From contig NC_063256.1 in assembly GCF_019578655.1 (NCBI RefSeq), forward strand, positions 15,066,001 through 15,130,000: 64,000 bases of DNA, read 5' to 3'. This DNA comes from Ricinus communis. Lineage: Eukaryota; Streptophyta; Magnoliopsida; Malpighiales; Euphorbiaceae. Positions 22,381 through 32,345 of this stretch are shown piece after piece; position 1 is the stretch's first letter; every line of letters begins with the position of its first letter. The notes beneath the pieces were generated by a model. It was not told where the DNA came from and did not search any database. It worked only from the letters and a program-made list of their open reading frames with translations. The position numbers were made by a program, and so were the translations under genes.

Positions 22381-22762
22381 AACAGCATCCCCAAAAAAGT
22401 TCTTAAGTCATGCTCCTTCTTTACTATAGGGAGCATATATAAAAAATAAATCTTCCAAAAGACTTCCAAATTTATCATTATTCCCCAAAATGACTTAAGA
22501 ACCATATTAACAGCATCCCCAACAAGTTCTTAAGTCATGCTCCTTCTTTACTATAGGGAGCATATATAAAAAATAAATCTTCCAAAAGACTTCCAAATTT
22601 ATCATTATTCCCCAAAATGACTTAAGAACCATATTAACAGCATCCCCAACAAGTTCTTAAGTCATGCTCCTTCTTTATTATAGGGAGCATATATAAAAAA
22701 TAATGCTTCCAAGAGACTTCCAAATTTATCATTATTCTCCAAAATGACTTAAGAACCATATT
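22381..22762. repeat. Tandem array of three palindromic MITE-like units (127-128 bp)
   Basis: Three nearly identical units start at 22381, 22509 and 22636. Inside each, GTTCTTAAGTCAT near the start is the exact reverse complement of ATGACTTAAGAAC near the end (in unit 1 at 22399-22411 and 22490-22502), giving a roughly 104-bp inverted-repeat body. The bodies are separated by a short spacer ending in ATTAACAGCATCCCCAACA. The third unit is the most diverged. Units 1 and 2 are almost the same, which points to recent tandem duplication. Confidence 0.85.
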
Positions 22763-23340
22763 TTTTCTCCTTAAATTTAAAAAAGAAAAAATTAGCTCTT
22801 AAGTTAAGTATATTACATTATTTCTTTCTCTTACTTTTTTCATCTTGTCTCTTTAAGAGTCACATTTTATCTCCTTACTTATTTCTTTCTCTTTTCACTT
22901 CATTTAATAAAAAATTAACTATGGAATAAAATAGAGAGTATTGTTGGAATACACACACATTTCAAATAGAGAGTTAATTAGTTATAATTTAATAGAGAGG
23001 CATATTGAGAGTATTGTTGCAAATGCTCTAAATAACACAATTCCATGTATCAAATAAAACAAGAAACTTTACATAAGTTGGTATATATCTCACTTATACG
23101 CTAAACTAATAGATAGTTGACATTGGTTTTAAATAATAAAAGATGTTTCAACCATCTAATGCCAAAGTGTAAAATACTCATATGTATATGTCACTCTCCT
23201 ATTAGTTGTGGTGTATACACCATGTCTGGATAAGAATTTCCTTTAATCATACCAAGTACCAAATTAACTTTCTAAATTGAGTTTTGGCAAAATCAACAAG
23301 AACAACAATCTTCTGCCAAATTCTAACCGCCATGAATAGT
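22763..23340. other. Region right of the MITE-like array
   Basis: AT-rich with no gene. The segment TATTGTTGCAAATGCTCTAAATAA (around 23002-23030) resembles an inverted form of the array's ATTAACAGCATCCCCAACAA. The array plus this region (about 22378-23030) may therefore be one larger MITE with imperfect ends; this is only a possibility. Confidence 0.35.
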
Positions 23341-23529
23341 TGATAAGCATCATACTACACATGTTTTCATGCCCGATTGTTTATATTTTTATGCATGATT
23401 ATCCCGTTTTATGCTAGAATCACCTGTCTTTTGTTTCCTTTCTCGTTTTAGGTCATTTTCGAAGGACACCATTAATAATCGAGGGAAATACGTGTGATTA
23501 CAGACCAAAATCCATCAAATTGTGCGAGG

Positions 23530-23750
23530 ACTAGCACCCCGAGGGTTGAGCACGGCCTGGACTCCGGCCGTGCTGAATTTCCAAGAAGCTATCCCCAATT
23601 GTGCGATTTCAGCAGGGCTTCTGAAGCCACCAAGGCCTCCAGCACGGCCTGTAGTGGCTCAGCACCGGCTTGGGCACGGCTTGGAAGGAGTCAGCACAAT
23701 AGACTCCACAGATTCAGCACTGCCTGGACTCCGGCCATGCTGAATCAACT
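23530..23750. repeat. Cluster of GCACGGC/GCCGTGC motifs in the E LTR
   Basis: GC-rich island in AT-rich surroundings, with repeated forms such as GAGCACGGCCTGGACTCCGG, CCGGCCGTGCTGAA, AGCACGGCCTG, GGGCACGGCTTGG and CCGGCCATGCTGAA. Several are partial palindromes and appear in both orientations. The run of open frames here is caused by low AT content and not by a gene. Confidence 0.7.
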
Positions 23751-23756
23751 ATATAG
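23750..23756 (+). promoter_or_regulatory. Likely TATA box of the E LTR promoter
   Basis: TATATAG directly after the GC-rich motif cluster and about 1 kb before the LTR end. Position is compatible with a U3 promoter; it has not been tested. Confidence 0.45.
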
Positions 23757-24786
23757 GCAATTTTGAGTTCTTTTGGAAAGGACACGAATTTTGGACTCAA
23801 TTCCAAGACACACACTTAATCAATTGTTTCCTATACCTCAATTGTAGACCTTGAGAGATCAAATTCATCAATTGAAGGAGGGATTTCACTTGTTCCAACA
23901 TCGAATTGAAGATCAAGACAAACTTTGGGAGCATTTAAAAGGCAACTAGGGTTCGAGATTTCGAATTTGCAAATTTAGGGTTTCTCATTCAACTTAAAAG
24001 AGAAGGGTGTACATGCCTTTAATTTTCTTTCCCTTATTTTGTTCCTTAATTGCTTTAACCATGAACATGAGTAGCTAGATCTTTTGAACCCATTGGGGTT
24101 CACCTTTGTTGATGGATTATGCTTAATTGTTAGATTTGTAATTATCATTCTTGCAATCTTCTTGCTATTTAGTAATAAAAGTTTGATTCAGTTAATTTGA
24201 GACGTTGAATTAATTGTTTATGGGTTGTTTCTTGAGATTGAGAAATGCTTGTTACAACTAGACATTGAATAGTAAGAACTGGTAGTTAACACTTAGAGAT
24301 AAGGTTGATTTACTTGCCGGATTAAGAATTAATAACTCTTAATAGTTTTAAATCATGCTTAATGCTAATCTGTAGTAATCCGATAGGAAGAGATTCCATT
24401 AGGTTAGTGCTGGTTTAGGAACTCGGTAAGCTCGAGAGAGGAACCGGGTTCAATTCAGGATTTAGGCACGGGTAAGCAAGATCAGCAATCCATAAAATCC
24501 ATCTTTGGAATTCCATCACTTAGGCCCCCTTTTGGGTTTGTTTCTCTCTTTGCAATTGTTTTTTTTTATTGTTCGTTGTCCTTCATTTACTTATTTGCAC
24601 TCATAACCATTAGCTGGTAACGTTAGAACTTTCACACCCTATTTCAGACTAGATAACATAGCAAACAGTACTAACTCTAGGTTCACCCGATCTCCAGGGA
24701 TACGACCTTGATACTCACTAGTGCTAGGGCCGTATTCCAGGTTCAACGCCTTAGGTGTAGGTTGTATAAATAGACCATCAAGTTTT

Positions 24787-24804
24787 TGGCGCCGTTGCCG
24801 GGGA
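24787..24804 (+). promoter_or_regulatory. Primer binding site, tRNA-Asp type (Athila hallmark)
   Basis: TGGCGCCGTTGCCGGGGA is complementary to the 3' end of tRNA-Asp, as in Athila elements, and lies six bases after the LTR end. Confidence 0.88.
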
Positions 24805-24936
24805 ACAGTAACGGTGAACTAGAGTGAATAGTTTTTGTGTTAATTTAGTCATTATTTGTTTATTCATTTATTCTTTATTTTTTTATATTATTTTTGATTG
24901 ATTGGTGGTTGTTTGGTTGTCGGTTTCAGGTAGTAT

Positions 24937-25737
24937 ATGACCAGGAGCTTTAACCCTGATCCCATAGCACCCTTATCTGACCCGGAGCGCTCTCTTAGAT
25001 TATTGAGACGACGTTTGCAGGTAGTTGAGAAAGAGGACGGAGTTACGGTTCAGGTTCAAGGAACTGATGCGATGGAGAACCTCAACCCCCAGGCCGATGA
25101 TGATCAAAGGACTATGTACTAGTTTGCTCGACCCTCTTTAGATGGGACGAAAACAAGTATAGTCAGACCTGCTATAGCGGCCAACAATTTTTAGATAAAG
25201 GCCAATGTTATCCAGATGATCCAGCAAAGCGTGCAGCTTGGAGGATTGCCTAGTGAGGATCCCAATGCACATATCTCCAACTTCTTGGAGATTTATGACA
25301 CATTCAAGATTAATGGAACAACCGATGATGCCATTCGGCTGAGATTGTTTCCATTTTCCTTGAGGGACAGAGCAAAGAGATGGTTGCAATCTCTTCCACA
25401 ACAAACGATCACTACCTGGAAGGCATTGGCCGAAAAATTTCTATACAAGTATTTTCCTCCCGCTAAAACTGCTAAACTTAGAAATGGCATATCTTCTTTT
25501 GTGCAGTTTGATGACGAAAGCATGTATGATGCATGGGAGAGGTTTAAAGAACTTTTGAGATGCTGCCCACATCACGGATTGCCAGTGTGGATGCAGGTTC
25601 AGACCTTCTACAGCGGGTTGAAACTTGTAATGAGGCAGATGGTGGATGCTGCAGCAGGTGGGACGCTAAACAAGAGACGCAGTGCTCAACCCGATAGAGG
25701 AAATGGCCATGAACAACTATCGTTGGTAATCCTCTAG
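24937..25737 (+). pseudogene. Athila gag (capsid part) of element E
   Basis: Starts MTRSFNPDPIAPLSDPERSL and runs in one frame to the stop at 25737, with in-frame stops at 25120 and 25192. The second half is the classic Athila capsid: SNFLEIYDTFKINGTTDDAI, RLRLFPFSLRDRAKRWLQSL, the FPPAKTAKLRN block, then WERFKELLRCCPHHGLPVWM and the DAAAGGTLN end. After 25737 the frame is lost and continues in other frames (25800-26072 and 25979 on). Gag packages element RNA. The stops and shifts make it non-functional. Confidence 0.88.
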
Positions 25738-25799
25738 AGCCGACCAGGAAGACAGGGAGTGGTCAACTAAGTGGACTCTACAGTAGCCTTGGCGACTCA

Positions 25800-27229
25800 G
25801 TGGAGCTTCTAGCCAAGAAGATTGACCAACTCCATATGCTTGCTCATGCAAATAATGTTGCTGTGAGTTTTGTGGTGGCCTGCATTACGCGCGAATCGAT
25901 CATGGGAGGTATGTTTGCTTCATCCTCTACTACTTTTCCATCTAATTCACTGCCTTCCGATGTTGAACAGTTGACTATATGGGAATGCCCCAAGGTAGCG
26001 AACGATCCTTACAAAGAATACATACAACCCCGGGTGGTGCAATCATCCCAATTTCGGTTGGAGGAACAATAACGCTCTGTGGTCCACCTGGTTTTCAGAG
26101 ACTTTATCAATGTCAAAGAATATCTGGGCTTGGGCTCGCACAAGCTCCTCCTCTACCAGAAAAGAAGTCAAATTTAGAGGAGCTTATGATGAAGTTTGTG
26201 ACGTCTATGGAGATGAGATTCCAGCAAACTGATAGTGCACTTAGGAACCAGCAGGCCTCAATTCAGAACTTGGAGACCCAGATTGGCCAAATCTCTAAGA
26301 TGTTGTCTGAGAGGCAGCAAGGACCGTTCCCGAGCACCACTGAGTCTAACCCGAAGGAGCACGTGAACGCCATCACTTTGCGTTCAGGTAAGTTAGTTTC
26401 AGCTCCTTCTAAGCCTGTTTTTGATGACGCCATTATTGATGTGCAGGTTGAGGCAAGCAGTAAGGATAGGGAACTTGAGGGACAAAAGGTGAAATCAATT
26501 CCAGTCAGGGAATATCAACCTAAGATTCCTTATCCTACTAGAGCTAAACAAGTAGAGGCGAAAGAGCAGTTCAGTAAGTTTTTAGATATTTTTAGACAAC
26601 TGCATATTAACTTGCCTTTTATTAATGCATTGGAGTAGATGTCGAAGTATGCTAAGTTCTTAAAGGACATACTTAGTAGAAAAAGGAAGTTGGAGGAGGT
26701 CGCCTATGTTCAGCTTAATGAGGAGTGTTGAGTGGTGTTTCAGAGCAAGTCGCCAGAGAAACGTCACGATCCAGGGAGTTTCACTATTCCCTGCACTTTA
26801 GGTAATTTGTGTGTTGATGATGCATTAGCTGATTTGGGAGCTAGCATAAATGTCATGCCCACTAATTTGTTCAATAAGCTAGGTTTGGGGGAGGCAAAAT
26901 CCACTAGGATGTGCATTCAATTAGCTGACCATTCTGTTAAGCTTCCTAGGGGAATTGTGGAAAATGTGCTAGTTAAGGTAGATAAGTTCATATATCCTGT
27001 GGACTTTGTGGTTTTGGATATGAATAATGAGCATGGTGTACCATTAATTTTGGGGAGACCTTTCCTTGCCACAACTAGAGCTAAAATAGACGTATTTGGG
27101 GGGAAGTTAGAACTTAATGTAGGGGATGACTGTGTCACTTTTAGTTTACCCTCATTTGATAGTTCTCCCACCGACCATGTTCATGCCATTTGTAGTATTG
27201 ATAAAATTGATCTTGCATGTAATACATAA
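25800..27229 (+). pseudogene. Athila gag C-terminal part and aspartic protease of element E
   Basis: 25800-26072 continues the gag linker (ELLAKKIDQLHMLA). The 25979 frame carries the coiled stretch QQTDSALRNQQASIQNLETQ, then IGQISKMLSERQQG and TLRSGKLVSAP, all typical of Athila gag ends. Stops fall at 26636 and 26729. The protease frame 26732-27229 has the retropepsin-like pattern: FTIPCTLGNLCVDDALADLG with the active-site triplet in DLGASINVMP, and the downstream VPLILGRPFLATTRAKIDV (Ile-Leu-Gly flap-side motif). The protease domain itself is unbroken. No RT domain follows; after 27229 the sequence moves to an unassigned segment and then to the 3' module. Confidence 0.85.
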
Positions 27230-27640
27230 CCACAAGATGTATAAATGGATGATGCTATACGTGTTTCTTCCCCTATTAGTATGTGTTATTCATCCGAAAA
27301 AAACAACTTGTATCAATATGAGACTTTGTGCTATGATAGACCCGAGAAGGGTAGTTGCAAGTTTGTTTTTGACAGGTCACTTAGCCGAAATTCGGAGTGG
27401 ATGAATGGACATCCCAAATCGGTCCAGAGAGCGCCTCCTTGGTCATCTACCGCACACAGCGGACCTTCTCATTGCGCTTATATGCCTCGAGCCCCAACTT
27501 ACATTGAGCCTACTTTTTTAATTTGCCCGCGATGCAGGAATGCTGATGCAGAGTCCAACTAGACGACTCGAACAAAAAGAAGTGCCTTCGGGAGGCATTC
27601 CCGAATCTATTTTTTTTAATTAGTTTGTGATTATTTCATT
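27230..27640 (+). other. Junction region replacing RT-integrase in element E
   Basis: An open frame at 27245-27562 (105 residues) has no recognised domain. Near 27572-27600 lies CAAAAAGAAGTGCCTTCG followed by GGAGGCA. A close version (CAAAAAGAAGGGCTTTTG then GGAGGCA) occurs at 40768-40800 in element D, so this tail is shared by both elements and marks the same edge of the missing pol. Confidence 0.5.
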
Positions 27641-27859
27641 ATTTTCCTTTGACTTTATTATAGTTGCTTAACAGTAATTAGGGTTTTTAATTTTATTTGG
27701 ACTTATGTAATCGGTGAGGATGGACTCTTCCGTTTGACCATATTTACTTGTTTTATGATCTAATTATGTGCGTATATGTGTCAAATACAGGTAGGGAGTA
27801 AGGCGACTCGAGATGGCAAAGGAAAGCCCGAAAATACCCCGTTTCACCATGGTTTCTGT

Positions 27860-28110
27860 GGCCATCACGAGCTACAACCCCAGGCCGTGCTCCTCACCAC
27901 GGCCGGAGTCAAGCCCGTGATGAAAGGTAAAGAATTAGTGGTCACGGCTTCCGAAGGCATCATGGGATACAACCGCAGGCCGTGGTCATGAGCATGGCTG
28001 TGTCACTGCCCGTGCCAAGGTGCTCACAAGAAGGTTGAAGGCTCGACGGCCGAGTCCTAGCCACGGGTCAAAGACGGCCTTACCCTCACCCGTGCTGACC
28101 CCGTGCCTAT
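27860..28110. repeat. Internal cluster of GGCCGTG/CACGGCC motifs in element E
   Basis: GC-rich island with repeated pieces: CAGGCCGTGCTCCTCACC, ACGGCCGGAGTC, CAGGCCGTGGTCATG, CTGCCCGTGCC, ACGGCCGAG, GACGGCCTTACC, ACCCGTGCTGACC, CCCCGTGCC. Same motif type as in this element's LTR (23530-23750) and in element D (40970-41240 and 45220-45410). Confidence 0.7.
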
Positions 28111-28113
28111 AAG
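28108..28113 (+). promoter_or_regulatory. TATA-like box of a possible internal promoter in element E
   Basis: GCCTATAAGAAGG lies right after the GC motif cluster and about 110 bases before a strong splice donor. Element D has GCCTATATATACC in the same place (41248-41255). Confidence 0.45.
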
Positions 28114-28219
28114 AAGGGGAGCCCTCCAAAAATTTTGCTCCCCTTTTGTTTTTTTATAGCTCAAAGGTGTTGTTCTTATACCCTTATCTCACCCTTCTCA
28201 CTTTCCTCAGCGAATTCAA

Positions 28220-28631
28220 GTAAGTCTCTTCACTTGTTGCTTTATTTTTTTCATGATTTAACTTTTATTTTATACATATACTTTTGTTAGGACATGCTAG
28301 GATATCTTGGTGGCTTTATATTGTAACAATATGACCTCGGTTAGGTTAATTTACATTAGTTATTATGTTTGTGGTGAAGTCGGTTATGAAAATGATAAGT
28401 GTGGGGTTTTGGCGGAAATAAAATTTGCCTACGGCATGCAAAGCATGAATAATGGTTAGACTAAAGTTTCAATTACTGGTTCACGATAAATTAGATTGGT
28501 ATGTATCAGCTTATTAGTTTATACAATTTTTTGTTAGTCGAATTATAATCCTTATGTTGTTGATTTTCGGTAGATTATTTCTTTCATTAACTTGAATTCT
28601 TACACAAAAAACTAATAATTCGTTGCATTAG
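28220..28631 (+). other. Possible leader intron before the 3' ORF of element E
   Basis: The donor TTCAA|GTAAGT at 28220 and acceptor TTGCATTAG| ending at 28631 bracket 412 AT-rich bases. The ORF start codon is six bases after the acceptor (28637). Element D has the equivalent donor GTCAA|GTAAGT at 41376. Confidence 0.45.
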
Positions 28632-28636
28632 GTGAT

Positions 28637-30140
28637 ATGACGGACCGCGATAAATCTCATAGAAAGCAACTGAAACGCGTTGCTATCAGCAAGCGATCGT
28701 GTGGTGAAGGAACGTCTTCCTCCCAAGCACCAGCACCAGCATTTCCACCTCCACCACAACAGCAAATAGTCCGACCTCGGAAAGCACCTGCTGTGAACCC
28801 ATCCACACCTGGCCGTCATCCATTGTGGACATTCCCTAATACAGACAATGAAAGTAGATTCCAAGTCATGAGATGGAAGCAAATGATGGCAGGCCGTTGC
28901 ATAGACTTCACATCCCTGGAGAGAGTGGGATTGGCTCAAGATGTGCGCACACTGTTCGAGACTCTGCCGTATGTGAGATTCTTTGACATCATTGAGCCAA
29001 CCTACCATGAGCTTACGATCGAGTTCCTTAGCACCTTCTTCCTGCAGCAATAGATCACAAACTGGCATCAGCCTGATGCAATTTATTTCAGGCTTGGGGG
29101 AAGGGAGTTCTCGATGTCGGTCCATTTAGGATTATGGACTGACCAGGAAATCTCGGGGGAGGAGTATCAGGGATGTCTCTACATCCACCCAAATTCATAC
29201 GACACCATGTGGGACTTATTGGTAATGAGGCCGAAAACATACTACCTAAGCAGGTCTAAGGCGTCTAGCCTACCGGACCATCTCCGCTACCTTCACACCC
29301 TACTAGCTTACACCATTACAGTAGGGACATTTAGGGGAATACATCGATGTCTTTATTCTCCGGGCTATGCAACATCGGAAGAAGCTAGACTTGGGATATT
29401 TATTGGCTCGCCAAGTCCGTTCATTTATAGTAGGCGCCCGGAAGAAGATGCATTGTTGTTTGATCATACGTGACTAAGTTAGCTAAGAGACTGGATGTAT
29501 TGGACGACCGTCACGGAGCTTTCAAATATTGGTGACATGACACCTCTAGGGATCGGACAGATGATCAACATGCAGATGATCATGGCCACTAGACATCCAC
29601 ATGGTATATAGAATATAGGCTCGTGAGCACAATAGTCGGGGAGGCTAGAGAGGCAAATGGCTAGAGGAGCCCAACATCCGTCCTACCGGGATTCCGGATG
29701 TTAGGATTCCTAACCCAGCTAGAGTGTTTATGCTCTCATCCCGGAGCCTCATCCTCTTATTCGGCAGGGACATCGAGCGCTCGACTGCTATGGCCGACCG
29801 CTCAGATCGAGTCTCGCGATCTACGAGTAGCAGATAATCGAGTTTATGCGATTTCAAGAAGAGACAAAGTCACAGTTTGGCGGTTTGAACAATATGCTTC
29901 AACAATTCATGAGTGGATTAGAAAGGCAGGCCACCCAGACAGACTTCATAGTAGAGCATATTCAAAAGATGGCAGAGACTGGAGCATAAAATCAGCGGCT
30001 CATTGATGATATGGAGTTCGATCTGGCAACTTGCTTCACAGACCCTGATCCACCACCGCTCCCTTCCTCAGCAAATTTCCTTGCCCCCCATCTTCCAGCA
30101 GATCCAACCAGTGAGGATACACCATCAGCAGACTCCTAGC
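28637..30140 (+). pseudogene. Athila 3' ORF (ATHILA ORF-1-like, env position) of element E
   Basis: Frame from ATG 28637 (MTDRDKSHRKQLKRVAISKR, basic), Pro-rich linker, then a conserved block: FTSLERVGLAQDVRTLFETL, FFDIIEPTYHELTIEFLSTF and, after a TAG at 29051, FRLGGREFSMSVHLGLWTDQ and SRSKASSLPDHLRYLHTLLA. It stops again at 29471. Beyond that only scattered pieces are readable up to about 30140. The family is known from Athila elements and from many 'putative plant transposon protein' models. Its role is not established; from its place after pol it is often discussed as env-like. Here it is disrupted. Confidence 0.75.
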
Positions 30141-31590
30141 AAAAAAAAATTTGTGATATTTTTCTCTTTCCTTTTTCTTTTTATTTTCTTTCAGTTTATT
30201 ATCTCCTTTTACTTTCTTGCTTGTAGCATGCTTAATTTTATGTTATTTCCTTGCATTTGTCTTTTTATGTTAAGTAGAACACTATGCCTTTCTAATTATA
30301 TATATAAAAAAAATCAGCATGATCTTCAATAACCATGATGTATGAATCATGTGCTTGCTCAGTTTTAATCTCTCTAACACTGTGGACAATGTTATACTCA
30401 AGTGTGGGGTAGGTACCTACCGATGTTATGACTATCTTGAGTTTTGTTTCAATTAAGTAGTTGATGACTGTTTCTCCTTTGAATGGATTCCCTTATAGCT
30501 TTTATCGAACCTTGTTGGAAGAAGGCAATCAACGAACTTCTTAATTACAATCCAGCCAGGTAAAACTGGTATTTTTCCTTAATTCTTCCATTTTACTTTA
30601 TCTTAGATATAGAACACTGTTAATATTGCTGCTTATTATTGTGATTGACTGTTTAAACTTTGGTTTGAGAATTCATACAATTTTAACCCACTCAAATGGT
30701 GAGATTTTGAGCCAATTTGTGCATCACTATTTTTATGCTCCCTTTTGTTTCATTAGTGAGCATTGTACAGAATCTCTGTTTCTAGAACTTGCTTTACGAT
30801 GTTTTTTGAGATTACATGAATTGTTGATAATCGTGAGATGATTTGGGCACTTAGGATTTATACAATTTGGCCGAAAGCCTAACCCCGTTTTTCCCTTAGT
30901 GAACCAATTTTGAGCCTTAGCTTTTCCTTTCGTGATAATAATAATAGTGACACTCATTTTATCACTTCTATTCATTTTACCATTCTTTCTACCATTATTG
31001 CTGGAAATTATGTAAGTTTATGCTGCATTTCATTTTGGATCAATCTGCATTCATATATTTCACTAAGTTGCTAGATTTTTCATAGATGCTCCTTTCAATT
31101 CAAAAAAAAAAATAATAAAATAAAATTTGGATATTCAGTCTTATTGTATGTGTCAATAACCAACAACCCCTATATAAGCTGTTGTAATATATATACATAG
31201 TATATAAATTGAAAAAAAAAGAGTATTAATTTAGTTCATTTCGAGCATCATCTTATTTTTATAGCAACTTAGTGTTCATTTTGGTATAGCACTTGGCACT
31301 TGATCCTTCGTTACTTTCTTGCATTACCTGCTTAATTTCCAGCTACTTGTAGCCTACTTTCCATATTTATCCGTACCTTACCTTAACCCTATTACAACCT
31401 GGCTCAAGACCCTTTGATCATGATTATTGATTATTTCGTAGTAGTGGAGATTAGATTTATAAGCAAGCCTATGGTAAGCACTTTTTCTGTATTTTTGCGT
31501 TCAGAGCTTGACGATCTTCTTTCACCTATATACACTTATGTGTTTTGAGTGACATCTTGTGAGGCACGGTTCTCAATTTCTCAATTTAGA
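30141..31590 (+). other. 3' non-coding tail of element E
   Basis: AT-rich, no gene. It contains the purine-rich phrase CAAGTGTGGGG (30399-30409), a polypurine-tract-like motif that in element D occurs both at 43614-43624 and directly before the 3' LTR (45001-45013). Homology to the D tail (for example the AAGCAAGCCTATGGTAAGCA-like phrase near 31460) continues to about 31590. Confidence 0.5.
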
Positions 31591-31635
31591 TGGTTTATCA
31601 TTTTAACTTTAGCAACTTTATTAAGTTTGTTCTCT

Positions 31636-31860
31636 TTTTACCGCCGCACAAAGAAAATATTTTGTTGCGAATGAACAAGATATTGAGGAATTGTCCATAC
31701 GTAAAATCATAATTCTTGATACGAGCCTTTTCCACATAAAAAGGGAATCTTTTGTTACAATAGAACCAGAAGTGATGTAGATTATTCAAGAATCGAAGTC
31801 GATTTGCTTTCTCTTAAGGATTTAGTCATTTAAACCTAATTAGGAACATGCTAACTAATA
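31636..31860 (-). pseudogene. ycf2: Plastid-derived fragment: ycf2 (NUPT)
   Basis: The minus strand reads a stretch nearly identical to the chloroplast Ycf2 protein as I know it: [20 protein letters not shown], then [18 protein letters not shown] and [19 protein letters not shown]. Ycf2 is encoded only in plastid DNA, so this is a piece of plastid genome integrated in the nucleus, next to the broken end of element E. Homology appears to stop just after CGGKK (plus-strand 31636) on one side and around 31860 on the other. It is far too short to be functional (Ycf2 has over 2,000 residues). Confidence 0.8.
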
Positions 31861-31869
31861 ACTAGACTA

Positions 31870-32340
31870 GCACAAAGATGAGAGTCACCACCCGGGTAAT
31901 TCACCGGGACACTTTTACTCATGAATGACGTTTCTCGATTCCATAAGGAAGCTCATGCCACAATTCAGAGATGGATATGGAAGCCAACTTCCCTATTTGT
32001 GTATCTTTATTTTTAATTTTATTATTTAACGGGCTATTCCTTGTAAATACAACATATATATTTCTACACATCAAGCACTACATCATGTGAGGTCCATCTA
32101 AGTCTAGCTCATTTTATTAAGCCCAACACATACCCAAAGTTATTAATCTAATCATTAGTTAATTATGTACATGCTTTGATTTCCAACCTTTAAGTCTAAT
32201 AAACTACTTTTTATGAAAATGCCCAATTAAGTAATCTATCTAATATGGCCTAATTAATTCAATTAAAGCATGACAAAGATCCACTAAGTCTATATGAATT
32301 TTAAATTTAAACCTAATACACCATCTCATTGACCTAATGA
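31870..32340. other. Unassigned DNA between the plastid fragment and element C
   Basis: No coding signal. The stretch CACCCGGGTAATTCACCGGG is locally GC-rich. The last bases before the LTR (32341-32345, ACTAC) are the left target duplication of element C. Confidence 0.4.
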
Positions 32341-32345
32341 ACTAC

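Larger units (their letters stand above)
23341..24780 (+). repeat. 5' LTR of element E
   Basis: Starts TGATAAGCATCATAC (Athila LTRs commonly start TGATAAG) and ends ATAGACCATCA, five bases before TTGGCGCCG. About 1,440 bases. It includes a GC-rich cluster with repeated GCACGG/CCGTGC motifs (23530-23750) just before a TATATAG box. Confidence 0.8.
23341..31590 (+). mobile_element. Athila-derived Ty3/gypsy element E (5' LTR to 3' ORF, no RT/integrase, no 3' LTR)
   Basis: In order: LTR 23341-24780, tRNA-Asp-type primer site 24787-24804, gag from 24937, aspartic protease to 27229, a short unassigned segment to about 27620, a GC-rich palindrome cluster (27860-28110), a TATA-like box, a 5' leader with possible intron, the Athila 3' ORF (28637 on) and a long 3' tail with a purine-rich AAGTGTGGGG. 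Reverse transcriptase, RNase H and integrase are missing. The 3' end is lost around 31590, where plastid-derived DNA begins. A second element of the same build (D) lies at 38239-46469. Confidence 0.8.

Noticed and set aside
23494..23766. Overlapping open frames in a GC-rich stretch
   Set aside because: They fall in the repeated GCACGGC motif cluster of the E LTR; open only because of base composition.
28628..29125. 165-residue minus-strand frame
   Set aside because: Antisense of the Athila 3' ORF of element E.
30003..30332. Open frame of 109 residues after the Athila 3' ORF
   Set aside because: The first half is shifted Pro/Gln-rich remains of that ORF; the rest is hydrophobic from T-rich non-coding tail.
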